From Streptomyces sp. SN-593 (GTDB lineage Bacteria > Actinomycetota > Actinomycetes > Streptomycetales > Streptomycetaceae): a DNA stretch of 64,000 nt. The position numbers were made by a program, and so were the translations under genes. The notes under the pieces were generated by a model. The model did not search any database. It was not told the origin of the DNA and saw only the letters and a program-made list of their open reading frames with translations. This document shows positions 18,039 to 27,207 of this stretch, piece after piece. The stretch spans positions 5,769,001-5,833,000 of the forward strand of contig NZ_AP018365.1 in assembly GCF_016756395.1 (NCBI RefSeq), given 5' to 3'. Positions within the stretch are counted from its first letter, which is position 1. Each line of letters opens with the position of its first letter.

Positions 18039-19682
18039 TCAGCCGAAGTAGCTGTCGAAGTTGTGCGAGAACGCCCATCCGCCGAAGTCGTCCCAGTTGA
18101 TCGACCAGGTCATCAGGCCCCGCAGGCTCGGCCAGGTCCCGTGGGTGGTGTAGCCGCCGCAGTTCGTCTTCTTCGTCAGGCAGTCGAGGGCTTGGTCCAC
18201 CTGATCGGGTGAGGTGTAGCCGTTCCCCGCGTTGACGGACGCGGGCAGCCCGATGGCGACCTGCGACGGGTCGAGCGCCGGGAACATGTTCGCCGTGTTG
18301 CCGGCCACCGGGAAGCCGGTGAGCAGCATGTCGGTCATCGCGATGTTGAAGTCCGCGCCGCCCATCGTGTGGTACTGGTTGTCCAGGCCCATGATCGGCC
18401 CGGAGTTGTAGTCCTGCACGGTGAGCAGCGTCAGGTCGTCGCGCAGCGCGTAGATCACCGGCAGGTAGGCGCCGCACCGCGGGTCCTGGCCGTTGAACGG
18501 GCCCGAGCCGTAGAACTGGTACCCCGTCTGCACGAAGAACGTCTCCGGCGCCATGGTCAGCACGAAGCCGTCGCCGTACTTCGCCTTGAGCGACTTGATC
18601 GCCGCGATCAGGTTGACGATGGCCGGGGTGGTCGGGTTCTTGAAGTCGGTGTCGCCGGCGTTGAGGGAGAGCGACTGGTTCTCGAAGTCGATGTCGACGC
18701 CGTCCAGGCCCCACTGGTCGATGATGCCGCCGACCGAGGAGACGAACGCGTCGCGCGCGGCGGTGGTGGTGAGCTGCACCTCGCCGCCCGCGCCGCCGAT
18801 GGACAGCAGCACCTTCTTGCCCTCGGCCTGCTTGGCCTTGATGGCGGCCTTGAAGTCCGCGTCGGACTCCACCGACGGGCACTCGCCGACCGAGCACCGG
18901 GTGAAGTGGATCTGCCCGGAGGTGGGGGAGTCGGTCTCGCCGAAGGCGAGGTCGATGATGTCCCAGTCGTCGGGCACGTCGGCGAGCTTGGTGTAGCCGG
19001 AGCCGTTGGCGAACGTCTCGTGCAGGTAGCCGACGAGCGCGTGCGCGGGCAGGTCCGAGGACGGCGGCGACGCGGGCGTCGTCGGGGGAGTGGTCGGCGG
19101 CGTCGTGGGGGGAGTGGTGGGCGGCGTCGTGGTGCCGCCGCCCGGACCCTGGAGGGAGATGTCGTCCGCGAGGTACGCGGGCTGGCCGTACCAGCCGTGC
19201 ACGTAGATCTTCGCGGTGGTCTGGCTCGCGCCGGTGGTGAAGGACACGCTCAGCGGGGCGTAGCCGGAGCCGGTGCCCGCGGTCCAGGTGGAGGCGCCGC
19301 CGTCCACGCCGATGTAGACGTAGGACCCCTCGACCTGGGCGGACAGCGTGTAGGCGGTGTTGGGGGCGACGGTGACGGTCTGCGCGCACTGGCCGGTGGC
19401 GCTCGCCGACGGGGTGGCCTTCAGGGCGTAACTGCCGCTGTGCGCCTGGCCGGTGACGACCTGGGCGCCCGCGTCGCAGGTCCAGCCGGACAGCGAGCCG
19501 GCCTCGAAGCCGCCGTCGGCCAGGAACTCCCCGGCGCTCGCGGACGGGGCGAGGGCGACCATGCCGCCGACCGCGAGCGCGCCGGCGAGGGCGGTCGCGG
19601 CCGCGGCGAGGGCACGTCTGCGGGTGGGGGAGCCGGTGCGCGCGGCGGTCCCGTGCGGACCGGGCGGGGTGACGGTGGGCAT
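18039..19682 (-). CDS. Secreted GH18 chitinase with N-terminal carbohydrate-binding module
   Basis: A 547-residue exported endo-acting chitinase. The signal peptide ends near residue 50 (SASA). A beta-sandwich module resembling a family-2/16-type CBM follows (about 51-178), then a Thr/Pro linker of TTPP repeats, then the GH18 barrel (about 210-545). The catalytic motif is DGVDIDFE (327-334, E334 the proton donor). The KVLLSIGG strand and the terminal GLMTWSINWD tryptophan motif are intact. ATG 19682 is preceded by GAAGGAGC. Two dre-like elements upstream imply DasR repression and release by amino-sugar phosphates. It provides chitin degradation and N-acetylglucosamine supply. Confidence 0.94.
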   Translation of the reverse strand: MPTVTPPGPHGTAARTGSPTRRRALAAAATALAGALAVGGMVALAPSASAGEFLADGGFEAGSLSGWTCDAGAQVVTGQAHSGSYALKATPSASATGQCAQTVTVAPNTAYTLSAQVEGSYVYIGVDGGASTWTAGTGSGYAPLSVSFTTGASQTTAKIYVHGWYGQPAYLADDISLQGPGGGTTTPPTTPPTTPPTTPPTTPASPPSSDLPAHALVGYLHETFANGSGYTKLADVPDDWDIIDLAFGETDSPTSGQIHFTRCSVGECPSVESDADFKAAIKAKQAEGKKVLLSIGGAGGEVQLTTTAARDAFVSSVGGIIDQWGLDGVDIDFENQSLSLNAGDTDFKNPTTPAIVNLIAAIKSLKAKYGDGFVLTMAPETFFVQTGYQFYGSGPFNGQDPRCGAYLPVIYALRDDLTLLTVQDYNSGPIMGLDNQYHTMGGADFNIAMTDMLLTGFPVAGNTANMFPALDPSQVAIGLPASVNAGNGYTSPDQVDQALDCLTKKTNCGGYTTHGTWPSLRGLMTWSINWDDFGGWAFSHNFDSYFG

Positions 19683-19731
19683 GGGGGGATGCTCCTTCGG
19701 CCAGGAGTGCTCATGTCAACCGGTAGCAAAC

Positions 19732-19743
19732 AGGTCCAGACCA
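19732..19743 (-). promoter_or_regulatory. dre-like DasR site 1 (chitinase promoter repeat)
   Basis: On the minus strand this reads TGGTCTGGACCT, matching the 12-bp repeat of Streptomyces chitinase promoters, which coincides with the DasR-responsive element. It is 49 bases upstream of the ATG. Confidence 0.75.
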
Positions 19744-19753
19744 ATTTCGTCAA

Positions 19754-19765
19754 TGGTCCGGACCA
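19754..19765 (-). promoter_or_regulatory. dre-like DasR site 2 (chitinase promoter repeat)
   Basis: TGGTCCGGACCA is a perfect 12-bp palindrome starting 22 bases from the first site. TTGACG on the minus strand (19753-19748) lies between the two and could be the -35 element, so both sites would cover the promoter. Confidence 0.75.
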
Positions 19766-19786
19766 AGATTCGCCGTCGGCGCCCCC

Positions 19787-20041
19787 TCACCGCCGCTTGG
19801 ACCACGGCCACCTGGGACGGTCCGGATGGGGGCTGCCCTCCGGGTCGTACACGAACACCCACCGGGTGCCGCGGCCCTCGCCGCGCGCCCGGTGGTAGAC
19901 GTGCACCTTCTCCGGGCCGCCCTCGGGGGCGGGCACGGGCACCCGGTAGTCCAGCGGGGGCTGCCCGGTCATCCCGACCATGACCTCCAGCACCCGGCCG
20001 TCCAGCGGTCCGCCGACGAACTCGGTCTTCTCGTGTCGCAC
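19787..20041 (-). CDS. Small conserved protein of unknown function
   Basis: An 84-residue soluble protein with the sequence EFVGGPLDGRVLEV near the N-terminus, a YRVPVPAPEGGPEKVHVYHRA middle part and an aromatic/basic C-terminus (RWPWSKRR). I recognise the pattern as a small Streptomyces protein without assigned role. GTG 20041 is used. It lies between the chitinase and a TetR regulator and is divergent from the latter. Confidence 0.7.
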   Translation of the reverse strand: MRHEKTEFVGGPLDGRVLEVMVGMTGQPPLDYRVPVPAPEGGPEKVHVYHRARGEGRGTRWVFVYDPEGSPHPDRPRWPWSKRR

Positions 20042-20103
20042 ACCGCCCAGACTGCCACGCCGGCGGTTCCGGACGCGCCGGACCGCACCGCCCCGCCGGT
20101 CGT

Positions 20104-20109
20104 TAGGCT
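20104..20109 (+). promoter_or_regulatory. Candidate -10 for a leaderless TetR transcript
   Basis: TAGGCT is seven bases before the ATG at 20117, with no ribosome-binding site between; spacing fits a leaderless mRNA. Confidence 0.45.
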
Positions 20110-20116
20110 TCCTGGT

Positions 20117-20821
20117 ATGACCAGCAGCGCGGTGCCCGCCTACCGCAGGATGAGCGTCGAGCAGCGCCGCGAGCAGCTCCTGGCCGCGGCGCTCGACCTC
20201 TTCGGGCACCGCCGCCCCGAGGACGTGTCCGTCGAGGACGTCGCCGCGGCCGCGGGCGTCTCCCGCCCGCTCGTCTACCGCTACTTCCCCGGCGGCAAGC
20301 AGCAGCTCTACGAGGCCGCGGTGCTCGGTGCCGCCGAGGAGCTCGTCGGCCGCTTCGGCGTCCCCGCCGAGGGCCCGCCCACCCAGCGCCTGGCCGACGC
20401 CCTCGACAGCTACCTCGCCTACGTCGACGAGCACGACGCCGCGTACGGCGCGCTGCTGCGCGGCGGCGGCGTGGTGGGCACCAGCCGCACCGACGCGATC
20501 GTGGACGGGGTGCGCAGCGGCGCCGCGCAGCAGGTCCTGCACCACCTCGGCGTGAGCGAGCCCGGCCCCCGCCTGTCCATGATGGTCCGCTCCTGGATCG
20601 CCTCCGTGGAGGCCGTCTCGCTCCTCTGGCTCGACAACGGCAAGCAGCCCGCGCTCCCCGAACTGAGGGGCTGGCTCGTGGACCACTTCACCGCGCTCCT
20701 GCTCGCCACCGCCCTGACCGACCCCGAGGCGGCCGAGGCCGCGGCGCTGGCGCTGTCCCAGGAGACCGCCATCAGCCCCGGCCGCGTGCTGCTGGAGAAC
20801 ATCACCACCCTGTTCCCCTGA
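20117..20821 (+). CDS. TetR-family transcriptional regulator
   Basis: A 234-residue regulator. The N-terminal helix-turn-helix (about 12-60) reads RREQLLAAALDLFGHRRPEDVSVEDVAAAAGVSRPLVYRYF in outline, with VSRPLVYRYF as the recognition helix; the C-terminal ligand domain is helical. Its stop is eight bases from the stop of the convergent MFS transporter, a probable target. The start is apparently leaderless (TAGGCT seven bases upstream). The inducer is unknown. Confidence 0.9.
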   Translation: MTSSAVPAYRRMSVEQRREQLLAAALDLFGHRRPEDVSVEDVAAAAGVSRPLVYRYFPGGKQQLYEAAVLGAAEELVGRFGVPAEGPPTQRLADALDSYLAYVDEHDAAYGALLRGGGVVGTSRTDAIVDGVRSGAAQQVLHHLGVSEPGPRLSMMVRSWIASVEAVSLLWLDNGKQPALPELRGWLVDHFTALLLATALTDPEAAEAAALALSQETAISPGRVLLENITTLFP

Positions 20822-20828
20822 CCGCGCC

Positions 20829-22283
<1,455 letters not shown>

Positions 22284-22443
22284 CTCGTCCCACTCCTTCC
22301 GTGCCGCCGGGCGCGGCGGGTGCGTGGGACGGTCCGGGGGATCTCCCGCCCCCACCCTGCGTCCGGGACCCGCGCACCGGCCACGCCTGCCCCGGGACGG
22401 CGCCCACATGCACCCGTACGGACCAGGGCGGACGGCCCGCCGG

Positions 22444-23244
22444 TCAGCGCGGGGGCACGGGGGAGAGGGTGTAGTGGCCCGCGTCGATCTGGCCGAAGCG
22501 GGTGTCGGCCAGCACGAAGGCGGTGGAGCGGACGCCGAAGGGCTGCCGGAAGGCGGTGTTGAGCTGCGCCGACAGGCAGATCGCGAACGCCACCACGGCA
22601 CCGACGAAGCACAGCGCGGTGAGGTGGCGCGGAGTGACGGTGAGGCCGAGCAGAGCCGGGAAGGCGACGAGGAACGCGCCCACCACGAGCATCGCGATCC
22701 AGGTCACCCGCGGCATCCGCCCCTTGACCTGCGCGGCCCGGTCGGTGCGGGTCTGGTAGACGGTGTTGAGCGCGCTCTGCGCCGCCGACTTCGCCGCCTG
22801 CGGTCCCGCGGTGCCCGCGGGCGCCGCCCACACCGCCGCCCGCACCGCGTCGAGATCCCGCCAGGCCGCCGGACTGGTCCGCCCGCGCGCCAACGCGTGG
22901 AACTCGGTGGTGCGCACGTCGTCGGTGTACGTCCGCAGCAGCGCCCGCGCCCTGTCCCGGTCGGCCGGCGCCAGCCCGCCCACCGCCCAGTACGTGTCCG
23001 CCAGCGCCCGCGCCTCGTCATAGGTCCCGGACCGCGCGTCGCTGAGCGCCGACCAGCTCCCGGCCACCTGGAACCCGGTCAGCAGGATGAACGAGCTGAG
23101 CAGCACCCCGCCGATCAACGACTGCGCCTGCCCGCCGAACTCCCCGGCGACCGCCCGCCGGCCGGTCCCGAGGAACCGCCCGAGCAGCAGGGCGAAACAC
23201 CCGCCGCCGACCGTGGCCAGCAGCGAGACGACATAGACGGACAT
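22444..23244 (-). CDS. DUF4239-type membrane protein
   Basis: A 266-residue integral membrane protein. Two helices near the N-terminus (about 3-26 and 42-64) and two near residues 182-202 and 208-228 flank a charged cytoplasmic-type helical middle (about 70-175). This two-plus-two layout with GEFGGQAQSLIGGVLLSSF is typical of DUF4239, a bestrophin-like group without established function. The gene lies on the same strand as, and 48 bases from, the following Pro/Thr-rich protein gene. No signals of transfer. Confidence 0.7.
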   Translation of the reverse strand: MSVYVVSLLATVGGGCFALLLGRFLGTGRRAVAGEFGGQAQSLIGGVLLSSFILLTGFQVAGSWSALSDARSGTYDEARALADTYWAVGGLAPADRDRARALLRTYTDDVRTTEFHALARGRTSPAAWRDLDAVRAAVWAAPAGTAGPQAAKSAAQSALNTVYQTRTDRAAQVKGRMPRVTWIAMLVVGAFLVAFPALLGLTVTPRHLTALCFVGAVVAFAICLSAQLNTAFRQPFGVRSTAFVLADTRFGQIDAGHYTLSPVPPR

Positions 23245-23292
23245 GGCACTCCCGGTGGCCTTCGGTGGACTGGCGGTCGACGGGGACGGACT

Positions 23293-24051
23293 TCAGTGCC
23301 GGCGCGGAGCCCCGCGCGGTACGGCCGCCGCCAGCGCGGCCGGCAGCAGGACGGCCACCAGCGCCATCCCCCACCACCGGTCCCAGCCGCCCTCCCGGGC
23401 CGGTCCGACCGCCTCCTGACCGGGCGTCATGAACTCGACCCCGCCCGTGTGCGGCGACGACCGCACGACGGTGGGAGCCGCCGGGGCGGCCGCCCGGCTC
23501 GGCGAACTCCTCCCGGCCGCACCGGCCGTACCCGACGGCGACGCCTCCCCCCGCGAGGCCGCCGCCACGGACACGGACACACCCGGCGCCGACGCACCGC
23601 CGGACGGCGCCGCGGTCACCGGAGCACTGCTCGCCGGAGCGCTCGACGCCGGCGGGCCGGTCGGCGGCGCGCTCGACGTCGGAGGGCCGGACGTCGGCGG
23701 GTTGGACGTCGGAGGGCTGGAGGTCGGCGGGTTGGAGGTCGGCGAGGTCCGCCCCCCGCACGGTGCCCCGACCTGTACGACGACACCCCCGTCCGCCCCG
23801 CCGGACGGCCCCCTCAACCCCACCATGCTCACGACCCGCCCGTCCGCCCCGCACACCACCACGAACACCCCGCAGGGCCCGCCCCCCGGCCGGCACCCGA
23901 CCACCACCCCGATCCCGCCCTCGTCCCCCACGGCCCGCCCGGCTCCCGCCACCCCCAGCGCCCCCACCCCGCCGACCACCACCACCGCGGCCCCCACCGC
24001 ACCCCTCCGCCACCGCCCGACCCGGCGCCGCCCCCCGCTCCCCATATCCAT
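23293..24051 (-). CDS. Pro/Thr/Ser-repeat membrane-anchored protein
   Basis: A 252-residue protein of unknown function. A hydrophobic N-terminal segment (about 16-40) acts as signal or anchor. Residues 45-105 contain four Cys (GCRPGGGPCG, VVVCGADG, GAPCGG) that could form two disulfides. A tandem-repeat stretch built on NPPTSSPPTS follows (about 108-150), then an Ala/Ser/Pro-rich region and a C-terminal hydrophobic helix (WWGMALVAVLLPAALAAAV) with a basic tail. This fits a surface-exposed protein anchored at the C-terminus. I chose the ATG at 24051; an upstream in-frame start at 24090 lies in the skewed tract. Confidence 0.6.
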   Translation of the reverse strand: MDMGSGGRRRVGRWRRGAVGAAVVVVGGVGALGVAGAGRAVGDEGGIGVVVGCRPGGGPCGVFVVVCGADGRVVSMVGLRGPSGGADGGVVVQVGAPCGGRTSPTSNPPTSSPPTSNPPTSGPPTSSAPPTGPPASSAPASSAPVTAAPSGGASAPGVSVSVAAASRGEASPSGTAGAAGRSSPSRAAAPAAPTVVRSSPHTGGVEFMTPGQEAVGPAREGGWDRWWGMALVAVLLPAALAAAVPRGAPRRH

Positions 24052-24712
24052 ACCTATGACGCTAAATGGCCCACCCGAGTGATGTCCCACAAACCCCCCG
24101 CAACGACGAGAACCACCTCACCGCCCCCGCCCCCCACCTCGAACTGTTCGACCCACTTCCCCCTCAACCCCTCCACCCCCCGAACGCCCGTCGCACCCAC
24201 CCCCACCACCCCACCCCCAAACCCACCCTTTTCCAGCCACCCTCCCCAACTCCCCCTACCAACCCAAACCGAATCGAACCCCCCACCCCCATCCGGGGAG
24301 GCCCACCACACCGGGGCCACGGGAGCGAGACCCACTCCACCCCCCCCGCATCAACTCACCGCCTACCTCAGCCCACCCACCTCCACCCACCACCTCACCC
24401 CCTACCTCACCGCAGCCCACCCACTGCCTCAGCCCACCCACCCACCACCCCACCCACTACCTCAGCCCACCCACCCCACCCCCCAGCCTTCTCCGTCCGG
24501 GGAGGCCCACCGGGGCCACGGGAGCGGGGGCGGAGGGGGCGGGGTTCGAGACGTTCGTATATTTGTGGCGCGGAAACCCAGGGCACCCTGCACGGAGGAC
24601 CCGCGGGCGCCGTAAATATGCAGTCTCGAACCCCGCCGCCGCAGCCCACGCGGCACCACCCACCCACCGCACCCACCCCACTCACCGCACCCCCGCCAAC
24701 GCCCGCAACGCG
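24052..24712. repeat. C-rich, strand-skewed non-coding tract with internal duplications
   Basis: These 661 bases have no convincing gene. The plus strand is dominated by C with very few G (four G in 24361-24420), built from reiterated CCCACC, CCTCACC and CTCAGCCCACCCAC units. A 31-base block starting TCCGGGGAGGCCCACC at 24496 recurs at 24292 with a five-base insertion, and a large inverted repeat occupies 24540-24635. The G-rich minus strand could form G-quadruplexes. Reading frames across it are low-complexity Pro/His/Thr or Gly/Trp strings and are not believable. Confidence 0.75.
24540..24635. repeat. Long imperfect inverted repeat with AT-rich patches
   Basis: Outer arms are a perfect 13 bp (CGGGGTTCGAGAC with GTCTCGAACCCCG); after a small bulge the pairing resumes through ATATTT/AAATAT and GGCGC/GCGCC. 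The central part holds CAGGG/CCCTG. The AT patches are unusual for this genome. It could be a terminator for the diiron gene ending at 24713, or the end structure of a small mobile element. Confidence 0.7.
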
Positions 24713-25603
24713 TCAGATCAACCCCGACGCCCGCCACAACGGCATCGACGCCCCCCGCAACAACCCGATCTCCTCGAAGAAGTCCATCAACTTCTTCGCC
24801 GAGTGCCGCATCATCTCCCGCCGGTGCCCACTCTCCCGCACCGCCGCCACCGCCTCCGCCGGATCCAACCCCACGCTCGCATACACCTGCGGACTGATCA
24901 GCGACCGCGCGATCACCCGCGCCGCCTCCGCCGACATCATCCGCGTCAGCATGATCTCCCACCGCGGCGCCGTCTCCATCTGCCGCCGCAACTCCTCCCG
25001 CGCGTACCTGATGTGCCGCGCCTCCTCCACCACGTGGATCCGCGTCACCCCGCGCACGAACGGCTGCACCCGCTCGTCCGGGAACGTCAACCGCTGCATC
25101 CAGTCGAGGATCTCCTCCGCCAGCAGCGTCCCGGTGAACGAACCCGGCGTCGTCGAGAACGTCTTGAGGATCCGGCCGAGCGAGTGGTCCAGCCGCTTCG
25201 GCCCGTACGTCGGCGTGCCGAACTTCGTCACCGCGCGGGCGAACATCTTCGAGTGTCGGCACTCGTCGGCGATCTCGGTGAGCGCGTACCGCACGTGCGC
25301 GCTGGTCGGGTCGAGCGAGTACGTGTGCCGCAGCAGTAGCTGCATGAGGATCGTCTCGAACCAGACGCCCGACGCGCACAGCGACGACGCCTCGTGGCGG
25401 GACAGTTCGAGCCGCTGCTCCTCCGGCATCCGGCGCCACAGGGGCGTGTCGTAGAGCGACACCAGCTCGGGCGGCCAGAACCACACGCCGTCCTCGAACG
25501 GGGTCTCCCAGTCCAACTCGGTGTCGGGGTCGAAGGAGTGCTTGGCCGAGGCGGTCAACAGTCGCTCGGCCGTCTTCTCCCGGCTGATCAGGGTTGCGTC
25601 CAT
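24713..25603 (-). CDS. AurF-like diiron oxygenase
   Basis: A 296-residue, all-helical ferritin-like protein of the AurF (p-aminobenzoate N-oxygenase) family. The diiron ligands expected from AurF are visible: Glu in ASGVWFETILMQ, the first ExxH in ADECRHSKMF, Glu in LLAEEILDW and the second ExxH in VVEEARHIRY. The family oxidises amines or hydroxylates C-H bonds using O2; the substrate here is unknown. ATG 25603 follows GGAGG at a somewhat long distance. It is divergent from a second diiron protein at 25907, suggesting a shared promoter region and possibly a shared pathway. Confidence 0.82.
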   Translation of the reverse strand: MDATLISREKTAERLLTASAKHSFDPDTELDWETPFEDGVWFWPPELVSLYDTPLWRRMPEEQRLELSRHEASSLCASGVWFETILMQLLLRHTYSLDPTSAHVRYALTEIADECRHSKMFARAVTKFGTPTYGPKRLDHSLGRILKTFSTTPGSFTGTLLAEEILDWMQRLTFPDERVQPFVRGVTRIHVVEEARHIRYAREELRRQMETAPRWEIMLTRMMSAEAARVIARSLISPQVYASVGLDPAEAVAAVRESGHRREMMRHSAKKLMDFFEEIGLLRGASMPLWRASGLI

Positions 25604-25906
25604 GAGTGAACCGGCCTCCGCCGCATGAGGGTTACCAGGGGTACGGTTCTTATGAGACTCTGTGTCAACAAGCCCGTCAAGCCCCTGGGCGCCACCCGAG
25701 CCGATCCGGCGACGCATGTCACACGAACCTCACGAACCGTGCACACCACGGGAACCGCGTGCGCACGTGCGGCACCTGCGGCACGAGGGCCGGACCGGAC
25801 CGGAGCGCCGGACCGCAAGTCCGCCGGACCGCAAGACGCCGGACCGGCCGCCCCGGCGCGCGCCCGGGGGCGCGGACACCAGCAGCCGCCCGATCGGAGT
25901 GTGTCG
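25604..25906. promoter_or_regulatory. Divergent promoter region between two diiron genes
   Basis: These 303 bases separate the start codons. On the minus strand TTGACA (25667-25662) is a consensus -35; the matching -10 is weak (TACCCC 19 bases on). The right half is very GC-rich with repeated GGACCGxxxGACCG-like runs (25785-25855) and shows no clear element for the plus-strand gene except GGAG at 25896. Confidence 0.4.
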
Positions 25907-27016
25907 ATGTCGACGGAAGGTCTCTACACGCAGCAGCCCGCCGAGTGGACCTGGCAGGTCCCGGCCCATGGCGCCGCCCGCTTCTCCTGGGAGTACGACG
26001 ACGGCCGCGACCGCCTGCTCGCCCTGTACCAGAAGGGCAAGGACAAGCAGTGGGACGCGGTGCGCCGGATCGACTGGGACCTGGAGGTCGATCCGTCCGA
26101 CCCGCTGGGCACGCCCGACGAGGCGATGACCCTGTACGGCACCCGCCACTGGGACGCGATGAACGCGCGCGAACGCGGGCTGCTGAGGCAGCACTACACC
26201 TCCTGGCAGTTCAGCCAGTTCCTGCACGGCGAGCAGGGCGCGATGGTCTGCGCGGCACGCATCGTGGAGTCGGTGCCCGACCTGGACGCGAAGTTCTACT
26301 CCGCCACCCAGACCATGGACGAGGCCCGGCACGCCGAGATCTACGGCAGGTTCCTCCACGAGAAGGTCGGGATGCTCTACCCGGTCGACGACAACCTCCA
26401 GGCGCTGCTGGGCGACACCCTGCGCGACTCCCGCTGGGACATGCCCTACCTCGGCATGCAGGTGCTCATCGAGGGCCTGGCGCTGGCCGCGTTCGGCATG
26501 ATCCGCGACACCACCGACAAGCCGCTGCCCAAGCAGATCCTCGCCTACGTGATGCAGGACGAGGCGCGGCACGTCGCGTTCGGCCGGATGGCGCTGCGGG
26601 ACTACTACAAGCAGTTGTCGGACGCCGAACTGCGCGAGCGCGAGGAGTTCGTCGTCGAGGGGTGCTATCTGATGCGGGACCGGCTGCGCGGCACCGAGGT
26701 GCTGGCGAACTTCGGCATCCCGCAGGCCGAGGCCGTCGAGCTGACCGAGCAGTCGGAGTTCCTGCACCTGTTCAGGAAGCTGCTGTTCAGCCGGATCGTG
26801 CCGTGCGTGAAGGACATCGGGCTGTGGGGGCCGCGGCTGCGCCAGGCCTACGTGGACCTGGGCGTCTTCGACCTGGGCGACTCCGACCTGGACCTGTTGA
26901 TGACCCAGGACGAGGAGGTCGCCGAACGCCTGGACGCCGAGCGGTTCGCGGCCGAGGAGGCCGCCCGGGTCGCCGAGGTGACGGACGCCGTCGCCCTGGG
27001 CGGCGACGGCGCCTGA
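25907..27016 (+). CDS. Ferritin-like diiron protein (R2-like superfamily)
   Basis: A 369-residue helical protein with two ExxH motifs, MDEARHAEIY and MQDEARHVAFG, plus isolated Glu ligands in LHGEQGAMV and LIEGLALAA, which together make a carboxylate-bridged diiron site. Overall layout resembles the ribonucleotide-reductase-R2/ferritin-like oxygenase group rather than ferritin itself; the function is unassigned. The C-terminal 40 residues are acidic and Ala-rich. ATG 25907 is seven bases after GGAG. It is divergent from the AurF-like gene and followed by a hairpin at 27035. Confidence 0.78.
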   Translation: MSTEGLYTQQPAEWTWQVPAHGAARFSWEYDDGRDRLLALYQKGKDKQWDAVRRIDWDLEVDPSDPLGTPDEAMTLYGTRHWDAMNARERGLLRQHYTSWQFSQFLHGEQGAMVCAARIVESVPDLDAKFYSATQTMDEARHAEIYGRFLHEKVGMLYPVDDNLQALLGDTLRDSRWDMPYLGMQVLIEGLALAAFGMIRDTTDKPLPKQILAYVMQDEARHVAFGRMALRDYYKQLSDAELREREEFVVEGCYLMRDRLRGTEVLANFGIPQAEAVELTEQSEFLHLFRKLLFSRIVPCVKDIGLWGPRLRQAYVDLGVFDLGDSDLDLLMTQDEEVAERLDAERFAAEEAARVAEVTDAVALGGDGA

Positions 27017-27034
27017 GGGCGCGCCCCCGGGCGC

Positions 27035-27066
27035 CGGGCCCGCCCGTGGTGCCGCCGGCGGGCCCG
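27035..27066 (+). terminator. Hairpin after the diiron gene
   Basis: A 10-bp stem (CGGGCCCGCC with GGCGGGCCCG) and 12-base loop begins 19 bases after the stop. Confidence 0.55.
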
Positions 27067-27207
27067 CGTCCGGATTTCGTAACGGTGCCGGCACCGCTGA
27101 CCGGCCGCGGAACCGCAGCCCGGACGGCCGCATCTATCCGATCGCGGCGGGGGGACGAACCCGCGGCGCCGAGGAGCCGGGCGAGACGGAAGGCGGGCGG
27201 GGCAGAC

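Noticed and set aside
24540..24552. GGGGTTCGAGAC as a tRNA T-arm
   Set aside because: The T-loop-like GGTTCGA is present, but no acceptor, D or anticodon stem can be placed on either strand; it is part of the inverted repeat.
24066..25454. Long plus-strand open frame through the skewed tract
   Set aside because: The translation is Pro/His/Thr low complexity and then the antisense of the AurF-like gene; it is open only because stop codons are rare in such sequence.
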